A stretch of 64,000 nucleotides of DNA from Candidatus Hydrogenisulfobacillus filiaventi (GTDB lineage: Bacteria; Bacillota; Sulfobacillia; Sulfobacillales; R501): NCBI GenBank assembly GCA_902809825.1, contig LR778114.1, positions 1,240,001 through 1,304,000 of the forward strand. The letters run 5' to 3'. The notes beneath the pieces were generated by a model, which did not search any database, was not told the origin of the DNA, and saw only the letters and a list, made by a program, of their open reading frames with translations. The translations under genes and the position numbers were made by a program. Below, piece after piece: positions 54,448-62,416 of this stretch (the stretch's first letter is position 1; each line of letters starts with the position of its first letter).

Positions 54448-54804
54448 ATGCAGGGAGGGGGCACGCCGGTGCGGGACACAGGCTGGTGGCGGCAGGCCCT
54501 GGCGGTGGCCCTGCCGCCGGGCCTCCTGGCCCTGGGCATTACCCTGGGCGGCGGCCTGCTGGGGGCCTGGGGCACCTGGCTGGCGGGGGCGGGTCTGCCC
54601 CGCCCCGGCGCCCTGGCTTACCGCCTCCGTTTCTGGGCGGTGGCAGCCGCCATGGGCGGCACCTTCACCGCCTTTGAACAAATCGAACGCCACCTCGCCA
54701 GCCGGGGTCCGCGGGTGCTGTTGCGGGACCTGGCCGTCCTGGGGGCGGCCTACCTGGGGGCCCGGGCGGGGGCCTGGATCCTCAACCGGCTGGGGAGCGG
54801 ATGA
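54448..54804 (+). CDS. ytrH: YtrH-like sporulation membrane protein
   Basis: The 118-residue protein has three hydrophobic helices and the YtrH hallmark sequence: LALGITLGGGLLGAWGTWL, then RLRFWAVAAAMGGTFTAFEQIER. YtrH and YtrI are needed for normal spore formation in Bacillus. ATG at 54448 has AGGAAGGGGGG upstream. It is directly followed by the ytrI-like gene. Confidence 0.8.
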   Translation: MQGGGTPVRDTGWWRQALAVALPPGLLALGITLGGGLLGAWGTWLAGAGLPRPGALAYRLRFWAVAAAMGGTFTAFEQIERHLASRGPRVLLRDLAVLGAAYLGARAGAWILNRLGSG

Positions 54805-54805
54805 C

Positions 54806-55282
54806 GTGGGGGCGTGGCGGGGACAGGCCGTGGCCGCCCTCCTGCTGGGCCTGCTGGCAGGCGGCGGCTGGAGCTACCTGCGCCTGGGCGGCAGCCTGGC
54901 CGGCTGCCAGGCAGCCCTCGCCCGGACCCGGGCACAGGTGCGGACCCTGGGGGCCGAAAACCGCCGGCTGGAGGACGCCCTGGCCGCCCTCAACCGGCAA
55001 CGCAGCCGCGGGCAGGTCATCCGGCGGGTCCAGCTCCGGCTGCTGGCCTCCCCCCTCACCGCCGCCCAGGTGGAGGCGGCCCTGGCCCCCTACCTGGAAC
55101 CGCTGCTGGGCACCAGTCTGCAGGGGGTCCAGCCGGAACTGGTCTACCGCCTGCTGGCCGGGCGTATCCTCACCGTGGGGAACGGGGTCTACCGCCTGGA
55201 GGTGGCCGCGGTGCTGCTGGCGCCGGACACGGTGCTGCTGGTACGGGTCGTGCCGTTAAGCGGCGGAGGGGGACCCGGCTAA
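54806..55282 (+). CDS. ytrI: YtrI-like sporulation membrane protein
   Basis: The 158-residue protein has one N-terminal helix (AVAALLLGLLAGGGWSYL), then a coiled-coil-like stretch (AALARTRAQVRTLGAENRRLEDALAAL) and a C-terminal beta-alpha domain. This single-span layout next to ytrH fits YtrI. GTG at 54806, 2 bp after the ytrH stop, has GGGGAGCGG upstream. A second frame starting at ATG 54801 is Trp/Cys-rich nonsense. Identity rests partly on the neighbour. Confidence 0.7.
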   Translation: MGAWRGQAVAALLLGLLAGGGWSYLRLGGSLAGCQAALARTRAQVRTLGAENRRLEDALAALNRQRSRGQVIRRVQLRLLASPLTAAQVEAALAPYLEPLLGTSLQGVQPELVYRLLAGRILTVGNGVYRLEVAAVLLAPDTVLLVRVVPLSGGGGPG

Positions 55283-55285
55283 CAC

Positions 55286-55313
55286 GGCGGCCCGCCGTCT
55301 CCGGCGGGCCGCC
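55286..55313. terminator. GC-rich hairpin between ytrI and RNase J
   Basis: A perfect 12-bp stem (55286-55297 with 55302-55313, loop TCTC) lies between convergent stops. It has no proper U-tract; termination is inferred from place and stability. Confidence 0.5.
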
Positions 55314-55336
55314 CCTTCTGCTGCCGGCCTCAGACC

Positions 55337-57016
55337 TCAGACCTCCATGATAATGGGCAGGATCATCGGCCGCCGCTTGGTCTTCTCCCACAGGAAATGG
55401 CCCAGGGTGTCCCGGACCGCGGACTTGATCATCGACCACTCGCTGAGGTTGTCCGCCTCCAACGTGGCCAGGGTATGCTTCACCCGCTGCCGGGCCTCAT
55501 CCAGCAGGCCCTCCGACTCGCGCACGTAGACAAAGCCCCGGGACACAATGTCGGGACCCGAGACCACGAGCCCGCTCTGCCCATCCATCCCCACCACCAC
55601 GATGAGGATGCCGTCGTTGGAGAGCTGCTTGCGGTCGCGCAGTACGATGTTGCCGACATCCCCCACCCCGAAGCCGTCGACCAGCACCTTGCCGGAGGGC
55701 ACCTCGCCTACGATGGCGGCGCTGTCCCGGGTGAGTTCGAAGACCGCCCCGTTTTCCCCGATAAGCACGTGGGAGGGGTCCATCCCCACCGCCTTGGCCA
55801 GGTTGGCATGATGCACCAGGTGCCGGTATTCCCCGTGCACCGGGATGAAGAAGCGCGGCCGCACCAGGGTGAGCATCAGCTTCAGCTCCTCCTGGCAGGC
55901 ATGCCCGGAGACATGGATCCCCGCCTGAGGCCCGTAGAAGACCTTGGCTCCCCGACGGTAGAGGTTGTCCACCGTGCGAGCCACGTTCTTCTCGTTGCCG
56001 GGAATCGCGGTGGCGGAGATAATGACGGTGTCGCCCGGCAGGATCTCCACCTTCTTATGGTCCGCGGTGGACATACGGGTCAGCGCCGACATCGGCTCGC
56101 CTTGCGATCCGGTTGTCAGGATGAGGATGCGGTGCGCCGGCAGCCGCACGATCTCGTCCACATCCATCCAGGTGCCGGGCGGGAAGTCGAGGTAGCCGAG
56201 TTCGATGGCCTTCTGCACCACGTTCTCCATGCTGCGGCCCACCACCGCCACCCGCCGCCCGTGGCGCACCGCCGATTCCACCACCTGCCGGATCCGGTGG
56301 ATCTGGGAGGCGAAGGAGGCGACCAGCACGCGCCCCTCTGCCCCGGCGATAATGCGTTCCAGGGTCTCCCCCACCGTCTTTTCGGACGGGGTGAACCCGG
56401 GACGTTCGGCGTTGGTGCTGTCCGCCAGCAGCAGCAGCACCCCTTCCCGGCCCACTGCTGCCAGCGTGGCCAGGTCGGCCACGTTGCCGTCCACGGGGGT
56501 GTAATCGAACTTGAAGTCCCCCGTGTGGACCACGGTACCTACCGGGGTGCGGATGATGAGCCCCATCGCGTCGGGGATGGAATGGTTGACGCGGAAGAAC
56601 TCGACCGTGAAGCTGCCGGCGTGGACGACGTCCCCCGGCTTCACCGCCCGGGACCGCTCGGGCAGGGTCAGCTGATGCTCCTGCAGCTTCAGCTCCACCA
56701 GTCCCATGGCCAGGCGGGAGCCGTAGATAGGCACCTGGATCTGGCGCAGGAAGTAGGGAATCCCGCCGATATGGTCCTCATGCCCGTGGGTCAGGAAGAC
56801 GCCCCGCACCCGGTCACGATGCTCCACCAGATAGCCGATGTCGGGCAGGACCAGGTCGATCCCCGGCATGTCCTCTTCCGGAAAGGCGAGACCGCAGTCG
56901 ATGACGATGATATCGTTGCCGTAAACCAGGGCGGCAATGTTCTTGCCGATCTCCCCTAGTCCCCCTAATGGGATAAACTGTAACTTACCAGGACCCGGCC
57001 GTGCCAGTGTCCCCAC
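55337..57016 (-). CDS. rnjB: Ribonuclease J
   Basis: The 559-residue metallo-beta-lactamase/beta-CASP nuclease has PLGGLGEIGKN near the start, THGHEDHIGG (zinc ligands), VVHTGDFKFDYTPVDG, ADSTNAERPGFTPSE, and the C-terminal SDGILIVVVG-like domain. It degrades mRNA 5' to 3'. The start is uncertain: GTG 57016 is canonical but lacks a spaced ribosome site; GGAGGTG instead precedes a CTG at 57007, and a far GTG at 57118 would add 34 residues. Synteny with tepA-ylzJ-spoIIIE indicates the RnjB position. Confidence 0.93.
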   Translation of the reverse strand: MGTLARPGPGKLQFIPLGGLGEIGKNIAALVYGNDIIVIDCGLAFPEEDMPGIDLVLPDIGYLVEHRDRVRGVFLTHGHEDHIGGIPYFLRQIQVPIYGSRLAMGLVELKLQEHQLTLPERSRAVKPGDVVHAGSFTVEFFRVNHSIPDAMGLIIRTPVGTVVHTGDFKFDYTPVDGNVADLATLAAVGREGVLLLLADSTNAERPGFTPSEKTVGETLERIIAGAEGRVLVASFASQIHRIRQVVESAVRHGRRVAVVGRSMENVVQKAIELGYLDFPPGTWMDVDEIVRLPAHRILILTTGSQGEPMSALTRMSTADHKKVEILPGDTVIISATAIPGNEKNVARTVDNLYRRGAKVFYGPQAGIHVSGHACQEELKLMLTLVRPRFFIPVHGEYRHLVHHANLAKAVGMDPSHVLIGENGAVFELTRDSAAIVGEVPSGKVLVDGFGVGDVGNIVLRDRKQLSNDGILIVVVGMDGQSGLVVSGPDIVSRGFVYVRESEGLLDEARQRVKHTLATLEADNLSEWSMIKSAVRDTLGHFLWEKTKRRPMILPIIMEV

Positions 57017-57171
57017 CTCCAGATTGTGGCGGGCAAACGCATGAAAGGTCCCTCCCCGGACAATGCGGGTACAGCGACCCCCCTTAACGCAACCCCATCG
57101 CCGGCCCCGACCGTTCACTGCCGCCGGCGACGTCCGTTGCGGTTTACACCACGCACAAAGTTGTTGGAAAT

Positions 57172-57200
57172 AGTATAGCGCCGGCCTCCCGCGGTGGCAA
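57172..57200 (-). promoter_or_regulatory. rnjB: Sigma-A-type promoter for RNase J
   Basis: On the minus strand TTGCCA (57195-57200) and TATACT (57172-57177) are separated by exactly 17 bp. This is the best-matched housekeeping promoter in the window. It implies a leader of roughly 150 nt before the RNase J start. Confidence 0.7.
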
Positions 57201-57271
57201 GGGGACGCCGGAAGGGGGGACCGCCCGGCGGCCGCCGCCCCGCCCGGGCGGCGGCCGGCGCCCGGACGGGG

Positions 57272-57577
57272 CTACGACCCGGCAGGGCGAAAGAGAAAGG
57301 CCTCCAGGACGGGATTGGCGGCGGCAGCCAGCTCCCGGTCCCGGTCCGTGACCCCGCCGGCATCATGGGTGGTCAGGCGCCAGCGCACCCGGACCCAGGA
57401 CCAGGTCAGGTCGGGATGATGGTCCCGCTTCTCGGCCAGCAGCATCACCGCCATCACCGCGCCGGCCGCAGCGGCAAACGACGGGAACTCCACCTCCCGC
57501 TCCAGGGCCCGGCCGTCCTCCGACAGACGCCAGCCCGCGGGCAGTGGGCCCGTTTCCTGCCCGTACTCCTGCTGCAT
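57272..57577 (-). CDS. Pterin-4-alpha-carbinolamine dehydratase
   Basis: The 101-residue protein has the full family motif: EKRDHHPDLTWSW, then WRLTTHDAGGVTDRDRELA, with the active-site His pair. It dehydrates 4a-hydroxy-tetrahydropterin. No aromatic amino acid hydroxylase is nearby, so it may serve another pterin enzyme. ATG at 57577. The 275 bp upstream hold the promoter region of the NarL regulator on the other strand. Confidence 0.9.
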   Translation of the reverse strand: MQQEYGQETGPLPAGWRLSEDGRALEREVEFPSFAAAAGAVMAVMLLAEKRDHHPDLTWSWVRVRWRLTTHDAGGVTDRDRELAAAANPVLEAFLFRPAGS

Positions 57578-57710
57578 GGATCAGACCCCCTTGGCCAGAT
57601 TGCCGGATGATCCGGGCGAAACGGCCCGGACGTCGCCTCCATTGTGCCACTACCCGTAGTAAGAGGCCGGGTCTTCAGACGCAGACGGCCCAAAATTCCC
57701 GTGGAAAAAC

Positions 57711-57751
57711 GTTCAATTCGTTTCAACAATGTTTCACAATCGCGGTACAAT
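57711..57751 (+). promoter_or_regulatory. Promoter with tandem GTTTCA-like repeats upstream of the NarL-type gene
   Basis: A -10 TACAAT (57746-57751) and a -35-like TCAACA (57723-57728) are 17 bp apart. Three repeats, GTTCAATTC (57711), GTTTCAACAAT (57720) and GTTTCACAAT (57731), are spaced by about one helical turn and overlap the promoter. This is what an operator for a cooperatively binding regulator would look like. Confidence 0.5.
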
Positions 57752-57852
57752 AATGCAAACAACGGCGGACACATATCGGGGCATCCGCCGTCATCCGGCA
57801 CCCGCAGGGCGTCCGTCGCTATCGGGGCAGGTGCCGGTAGCGAAAGGAGCGA

Positions 57853-58608
57853 ATGGCATTGTCGGAACAGGTCGACCGGGAAATGGAAACGATGGCCTCC
57901 GGCTCCGAGCGGCGGCCGATCCGGGTGCTGGTGGCGGACGACCATCCCATCCTGCGGGCGGGGTTGCGGGTGCTGCTTAGCCGGAAAAGCTCCCTGATCG
58001 TGGTCGGGGAAGCCGGCGACGGCCGGGAGGCACTGGAGGCATGCCGGGAGCTCAAGCCCGATGTCGCCGTACTGGATATCGCCATGCCGGGCATGGATGG
58101 GGTGGAGGCTTGCCGGGCCATCGGCGAGGAAGGCCTGCCCACCAAGGTCCTCATCCTCACCATGTTCGACGGCGAGGAGCATCTGGTCCGCAGTCTGGCC
58201 GCCGGGGCCCGCGGCTTCCTGCTGAAAGGGGCGGTGGACACCGATCTCGAGGAGGCCATCCGGGTGGTGGCCGGCGGCAACCTGTTCCTGGACGGCCGCA
58301 TGGCCGGCCTGGTGTTCCGCCGGGCCGAGACCGACGGTCCCCTGCTCACGCCCCCGCCGCTGGCCTCGGGCGAGGACCTGTCCGAGCGGGAACGGGCGGT
58401 GGTACAGTTTACCGTCCTCGGCTTCACCAGCCGGGAAATCGGCGAGCGCCTGCACCTCAGCCCCAAGACGGTGGAGACCTACCGGGCCCGGGCCATGCAG
58501 ACGCTGGGGGCGGAACGTCGCAGCGATCTCATCCGTTTTGCCCTGAGCGAGGGGATCTTTCCGGCGGCTGAGCTGACCGCCGCGACCCTGCGCGGCGATG
58601 CCCAGTAG
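57853..58608 (+). CDS. NarL/FixJ-type response regulator (orphan)
   Basis: The 251-residue protein has a receiver domain (VLVADDHPILRAGL, phospho-Asp in VLDIAMPGMDG, LTMFDGEE, FLLKGA) and a LuxR-type HTH (LSERERAVVQFTVLGFTSREIG ... LSPKTVETYRAR). No histidine kinase gene is adjacent, so its partner is elsewhere. ATG at 57853 has AAAGGAG upstream. An extended N-terminus of about 20 residues precedes the receiver. Likely self-regulated through the repeats in its promoter. Confidence 0.93.
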   Translation: MALSEQVDREMETMASGSERRPIRVLVADDHPILRAGLRVLLSRKSSLIVVGEAGDGREALEACRELKPDVAVLDIAMPGMDGVEACRAIGEEGLPTKVLILTMFDGEEHLVRSLAAGARGFLLKGAVDTDLEEAIRVVAGGNLFLDGRMAGLVFRRAETDGPLLTPPPLASGEDLSERERAVVQFTVLGFTSREIGERLHLSPKTVETYRARAMQTLGAERRSDLIRFALSEGIFPAAELTAATLRGDAQ

Positions 58609-58627
58609 GACCTCGCCGCCTACGGAC

Positions 58628-58657
58628 CGGGGCCCCGGGCGGCTGCCCGGGGCCCCG
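58628..58657. terminator. GC-rich hairpin after the NarL-type gene
   Basis: A perfect 13-bp inverted repeat (58628-58640 with 58645-58657, loop GGCT) lies between convergent gene ends. No U-tract follows. Confidence 0.5.
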
Positions 58658-58671
58658 TGCTTACCCGGCCC

Positions 58672-58869
58672 TTACGGTCGCGCAACCGGACGTGCGCATC
58701 CCACCTGGCGGTAGAGCACCACCGCCAGCCCGTAGACGAACAGGACCAGGAGCGCCCCCGACCACCACGGTACGCCCAGCGTCCGGGCCGCCGTGCCCAG
58801 GTGAACGGCCAGTACCGTTCCCAAAGCCAGGTAAACCAGGCTCAGGTAGACCCCAATGGCCCGCAACAT
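58672..58869 (-). CDS. Small two-helix membrane protein, 65 residues
   Basis: The protein starts MLRAIGVYLSLVYLALGTVLAV and has two hydrophobic helices (residues 4-22 and 33-52) with a short polar loop and a basic tail. No family is recognised. ATG at 58869 has AGGTGAGGG upstream. A TATAAT on the minus strand at 58961-58966 may serve as its -10, giving a leader of about 85 nt. Confidence 0.6.
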   Translation of the reverse strand: MLRAIGVYLSLVYLALGTVLAVHLGTAARTLGVPWWSGALLVLFVYGLAVVLYRQVGCARPVARP

Positions 58870-58960
58870 CTGTCCCTCACCTCGGCATTTTCCAGGATGA
58901 CGGCCGGAGGCCGACCGCGGGTCCCGGAGGAAGTCCGGGAACCCGTTGGATTTACTGAAT

Positions 58961-58966
58961 ATTATA
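58961..58966 (-). promoter_or_regulatory. Candidate -10 element in the asnB / small-protein divergent region
   Basis: A TATAAT on the minus strand lies in an AT-rich patch. The 291-bp gap (58870-59160) holds this element and, near asnB, two GC-rich hairpins (about 59089-59105 and 59122-59143) just upstream of the asnB ribosome site. No -35 or riboswitch motif is clear. Confidence 0.35.
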
Positions 58967-59160
58967 ACGTCAGTTGCCAACCTCGCCTAGTCATTCAGAA
59001 CTAGTTCTTTCTATCACGAAGCCCGGGTGGCAGATCCCTCCTCCCCTGCCGGACATTCCCGCCGCCGCCGGCGCCCCCTGGCCGCACCCGCCCGCTCTGG
59101 GCGGGCATAGGGTGTGGTGCAGCCGCGCCGGATACGGCGCGGCGCGGAAGGAGGATCGCC

Positions 59161-61002
59161 ATGTGCGGGATTACCGGCTGGTTCCGGCCCGGCCCGGGCC
59201 CGGATGCCCGGGAGGAGGCGGCAGTGCTGGACGCCATGGTGGCCAGCCTGGCCTGCCGCGGGCCCGACGGTGAAGGGCGGTACCAGGAGGCCCCCGGTGT
59301 GGCTCTGGGCCACCGGCGCCTGGTGGTGGTCGACCCCGCCGGCGGGGCCCAGCCCATGACCGCCCGTCAGGGCGGGGCGGACTACGCACTGACCTACAAC
59401 GGGGAGCTTTACAACTACCTCGAGCTGCGCCGGGAGCTGGAGGCGCGCGGCCATCACTTCCGCACCCGTTCCGACACCGAGGTGGTGCTCCGGGCCTACC
59501 TGGAATGGCAGGAGGAAGCCCTGCCGCGGTTTAACGGCATCTTCGCCCTGGCGGTCTGGGACGGCGCCCGGCAGGCGCTCTTCCTGGCCCGCGACCGGCT
59601 GGGCGTGAAGCCCCTGTTCTACGGCGTGCGCCAGGGCACCCTGGTCTTCGGATCCGAGATCAAGGCCCTCCTGCAGCACCCGGCCTTTGAACCGGTGCTG
59701 GATGCGCAGGGCCTCAACGAGGTACTGGCCCTGGGTCCGGCCCGCACCCCCGGAGAGGGAGTCTTCCGGGACATCCGGGAGGTGCTGCCGGGGCAATGGG
59801 TCCGTTTCGACCGCCACGGCCTCACCCGGGGCACCTACTGGCGGCTGGAGGCGGCTCCCTACCGGGACGACCCCCTCACCAGCACCCACCGCGTGCGCGA
59901 ACTGCTGGAGGACGCGGTACGCCTGCAGCTGATGGCGGATGTCCCCCTCGCCACCCTGCTGTCAGGGGGCCTGGATTCCAGCGCGGTGACCGCCCTGGCC
60001 GCCCGCCACATCCGTGGCCGCCTGCAGACGTTTGCCATTGACTTCGTCGACCAGGACCGCTACTTCCGGCCCGACGCCTTCCAGACCAGCCTCGACCGCC
60101 CTTGGGCCCGCGAGGTGGCAGCGTGGGTGAACAGCGACCACCATGAGGTGATGGTGGCCAATGCGGAGCTGGTGGCGGCCCACGACCGCGCACTGGAGGC
60201 CCGGGACCTGCCGGGCATGGCGGATGTGGACGCCTCCCTCTACCTGTTCTTCCGGGCCATCCGGCCGCAGGTTACCGTGGCCCTCTCCGGGGAAGGGGCC
60301 GACGAGCTCTTCGGCGGCTATCCCTGGTTCCACCGCCCCGACGCTCTGGCGGCGGAAACCTTCCCCTGGGCGCTGCGCCTGGCCGACCGCCTGCGGCTGC
60401 TGGAGCCCGGTCTGCGCCGGCAGCTGGAGCCCGAGGCCTACGTGGCCGAGCGCTACCGCCAGGCTCTGGCGGAGGTCCCCCGGCTGCCGGGGGAGAGCGC
60501 TCCCGAGGCCCGCCGGCGGGAAATCACCTACCTGAGCCTGACCCGCTTCCTGCCGGTGCTGCTGGACCGCAAGGATCGCATGAGCATGGCGGTAGGACTG
60601 GAGGTGCGGGTCCCGTTCCTGGATCATCGACTGGTGGAATACGTCTGGAACCTGCCGTGGCCGGTACGCGCCCCCGGCCAGGTGCCCAAAGGCATCCTGC
60701 GCCATGCGGTGGAGGACCTGCTGCCCCCGGCGGTGGTGGAGCGGCGTAAGACCCCCTATCCCTCCACCCATGACCCCGAGTACGGGCGGGCCTGGCGGGA
60801 CGCCCTGGCCGCCATTCTGGACGACCCCGCCCAGCCGCTGGTCCCGCTGCTGGATACCGCCTATGTCCGCGGGTTGCTCGACCGGCCCCCGGCGGCACCG
60901 TTGCCCTGGTTCGGGCAGCTCATGGGCACTGCCCAGCTTTTCGCCTTCCTAGTGCAGGTCAACCGCTGGCTGGTCCGCTACCGCATCCGCCTCGCCCTCT
61001 AA
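59161..61002 (+). CDS. asnB: Asparagine synthase (glutamine-hydrolysing) AsnB
   Basis: The 613-residue enzyme makes asparagine from aspartate, ATP and glutamine. Cys2 is the glutaminase nucleophile (MCGITGWF); the N-terminal Ntn domain has ALTYNGELYNY and RSDTEVVLRAY; the synthetase domain has the PP-loop LSGGLDSSAVTAL and SGEGADELFGGYPW. Length is normal. ATG at 59161 follows AAGGAGG. It is followed by gabT 79 bp on, same strand. Confidence 0.95.
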   Translation: MCGITGWFRPGPGPDAREEAAVLDAMVASLACRGPDGEGRYQEAPGVALGHRRLVVVDPAGGAQPMTARQGGADYALTYNGELYNYLELRRELEARGHHFRTRSDTEVVLRAYLEWQEEALPRFNGIFALAVWDGARQALFLARDRLGVKPLFYGVRQGTLVFGSEIKALLQHPAFEPVLDAQGLNEVLALGPARTPGEGVFRDIREVLPGQWVRFDRHGLTRGTYWRLEAAPYRDDPLTSTHRVRELLEDAVRLQLMADVPLATLLSGGLDSSAVTALAARHIRGRLQTFAIDFVDQDRYFRPDAFQTSLDRPWAREVAAWVNSDHHEVMVANAELVAAHDRALEARDLPGMADVDASLYLFFRAIRPQVTVALSGEGADELFGGYPWFHRPDALAAETFPWALRLADRLRLLEPGLRRQLEPEAYVAERYRQALAEVPRLPGESAPEARRREITYLSLTRFLPVLLDRKDRMSMAVGLEVRVPFLDHRLVEYVWNLPWPVRAPGQVPKGILRHAVEDLLPPAVVERRKTPYPSTHDPEYGRAWRDALAAILDDPAQPLVPLLDTAYVRGLLDRPPAAPLPWFGQLMGTAQLFAFLVQVNRWLVRYRIRLAL

Positions 61003-61081
61003 AAACGGGCCCGCTGGCAGACAACGGGGGGAACGCTTATGGTGAACATGGACATTTCCCACGGCGAAGGAGGCATGGGCC

Positions 61082-62416
61082 ATGGCATCCCCCGCCTTTA
61101 TCCGGCTGCGCACCCCCCTGCCGGGCCCCAACAGCCGCGCGATCCTGGCCCGCATGGAGGCCGCAGTCCCCCGCGCTGTCCGCCCCGGGCCCACGGTGGT
61201 GGTGGCCCGGGCCCACGGCAGCCTGCTGGAGGACGTGGACGGCAACACCCTCATCGATTTCACCGGCGGGGTGGGGGTGCTCAACGTCGGCCACACGCCG
61301 GAAACGGTGGTGGCCGCCATCCGCGCCCAGGCGGAACGGTACCTGCATACAGACTTTACGGTGGTACCCTACGAGGGCTATGTGCGCCTGGCGGAACGCG
61401 TGGGGGCCCGCTTTCCGGGTCCCGGCCCGGTGCGCGCCGCCTTCTTTAATTCCGGGGCGGAGGCGGTGGAGAACGCGGTCAAGGTAGCCCGCATCTATAC
61501 CGGGCGCAGCGCGGTGGTCGCCTTTACTGGCGCCTTTCACGGCCGCACCTGGATGGCCCTCAGCCTGACCAGCAAGACCCGCCCGTACAAACAGGGCCTG
61601 GGACCCTTCGTACCCGAGGTTTACCGCCTGCCCTTCCCCTACCCCTACCGCTGCCCGTGGGCCGCGGCGCCGGATCCCGCCCGCTACCGGCGGCTGGAGG
61701 AGGCCCTGGCCCTGCAGGTGGATCCGGGGGACGTCGCGGCGGTGGTGGTGGAACCGGTGCAGGGCGAAGGCGGTATCGTGGTGCCACCCCCCGATTTCCT
61801 GCCCTGGCTCCGCGACTTCACCCGACGGCACGGCATCTGCCTCATCGTGGATGAGGTGCAGACCGGTTTCGGGCGGACGGGGACCTTCTTTGCAGTGGAG
61901 CAGGCGGGGATAAGCCCTGATCTGCTGGTGACGGCCAAGTCCCTGGCCGCCGGCCTGCCCTTGTCGGCGGTGCTGGGCCCGGCCGCCGTCATGGACGCCC
62001 CTCTGCCCGGCCAGCTGGGCGGCACCTTTGTGGGCAACCCGGTGGCGGTGGCGGCCGCCCTGGCGGTGCTGGACCGTTTCGAGCAGGAGCCGTTGCTGGA
62101 GGCGGCCCGCGACCAGGGCCGGCGCCTGCGGGACGGCCTCGAGGACCTGGCCCGCCAGGACCCCGGCATCGGCGAGGTCCGGGGCCTGGGGGCCATGCAG
62201 GCCATCGAGCTGGTGCGGGACCGTACCAGCCGGGAGCCGGACCCGGCCCGCACGGCGGCGGTGGTGACCGCGGCCCGGGACCGCGGCCTCTTGCTCCTCC
62301 CGGCCGGCATCTACAACAACGTCATCCGCTTCCTGGCCCCCCTCACCACCCCCCCAGCGGTGCTGGAGGAAGGGATGGCGGTGCTGGGGGAGGCCCTGGC
62401 CGCCACCCGGGCTTAG
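61082..62416 (+). CDS. gabT: Class III aminotransferase, 4-aminobutyrate aminotransferase-like
   Basis: The 444-residue PLP enzyme fits the GabT/ornithine-type omega-transaminases. Landmarks are NSGAEAVENAVKVAR, GAFHGRTWMALSLTSK, EPVQGEGG, IVDEVQTGFGRTG and the PLP Lys in VTAKSLAAGLPLSAV. It transfers an amino group from GABA or a related omega-amine to 2-oxoglutarate. ATG at 61082 has GAAGGAGG upstream. The stop overlaps the convergent debranching-enzyme stop by 4 bp. Exact donor is inferred. Confidence 0.9.
   Translation: MASPAFIRLRTPLPGPNSRAILARMEAAVPRAVRPGPTVVVARAHGSLLEDVDGNTLIDFTGGVGVLNVGHTPETVVAAIRAQAERYLHTDFTVVPYEGYVRLAERVGARFPGPGPVRAAFFNSGAEAVENAVKVARIYTGRSAVVAFTGAFHGRTWMALSLTSKTRPYKQGLGPFVPEVYRLPFPYPYRCPWAAAPDPARYRRLEEALALQVDPGDVAAVVVEPVQGEGGIVVPPPDFLPWLRDFTRRHGICLIVDEVQTGFGRTGTFFAVEQAGISPDLLVTAKSLAAGLPLSAVLGPAAVMDAPLPGQLGGTFVGNPVAVAAALAVLDRFEQEPLLEAARDQGRRLRDGLEDLARQDPGIGEVRGLGAMQAIELVRDRTSREPDPARTAAVVTAARDRGLLLLPAGIYNNVIRFLAPLTTPPAVLEEGMAVLGEALAATRA

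Noticed and set aside
54801-55259. Alternative gene starting at ATG 54801
   Set aside because: It is Trp/Cys-rich without hydrophobic pattern; the GTG 54806 frame has a ribosome site, helix and coiled coil.
61039-61449. Small gene starting at ATG 61039 before gabT
   Set aside because: It runs out of frame through gabT; only gabT has family sequence, and its own ribosome site lies inside this frame.
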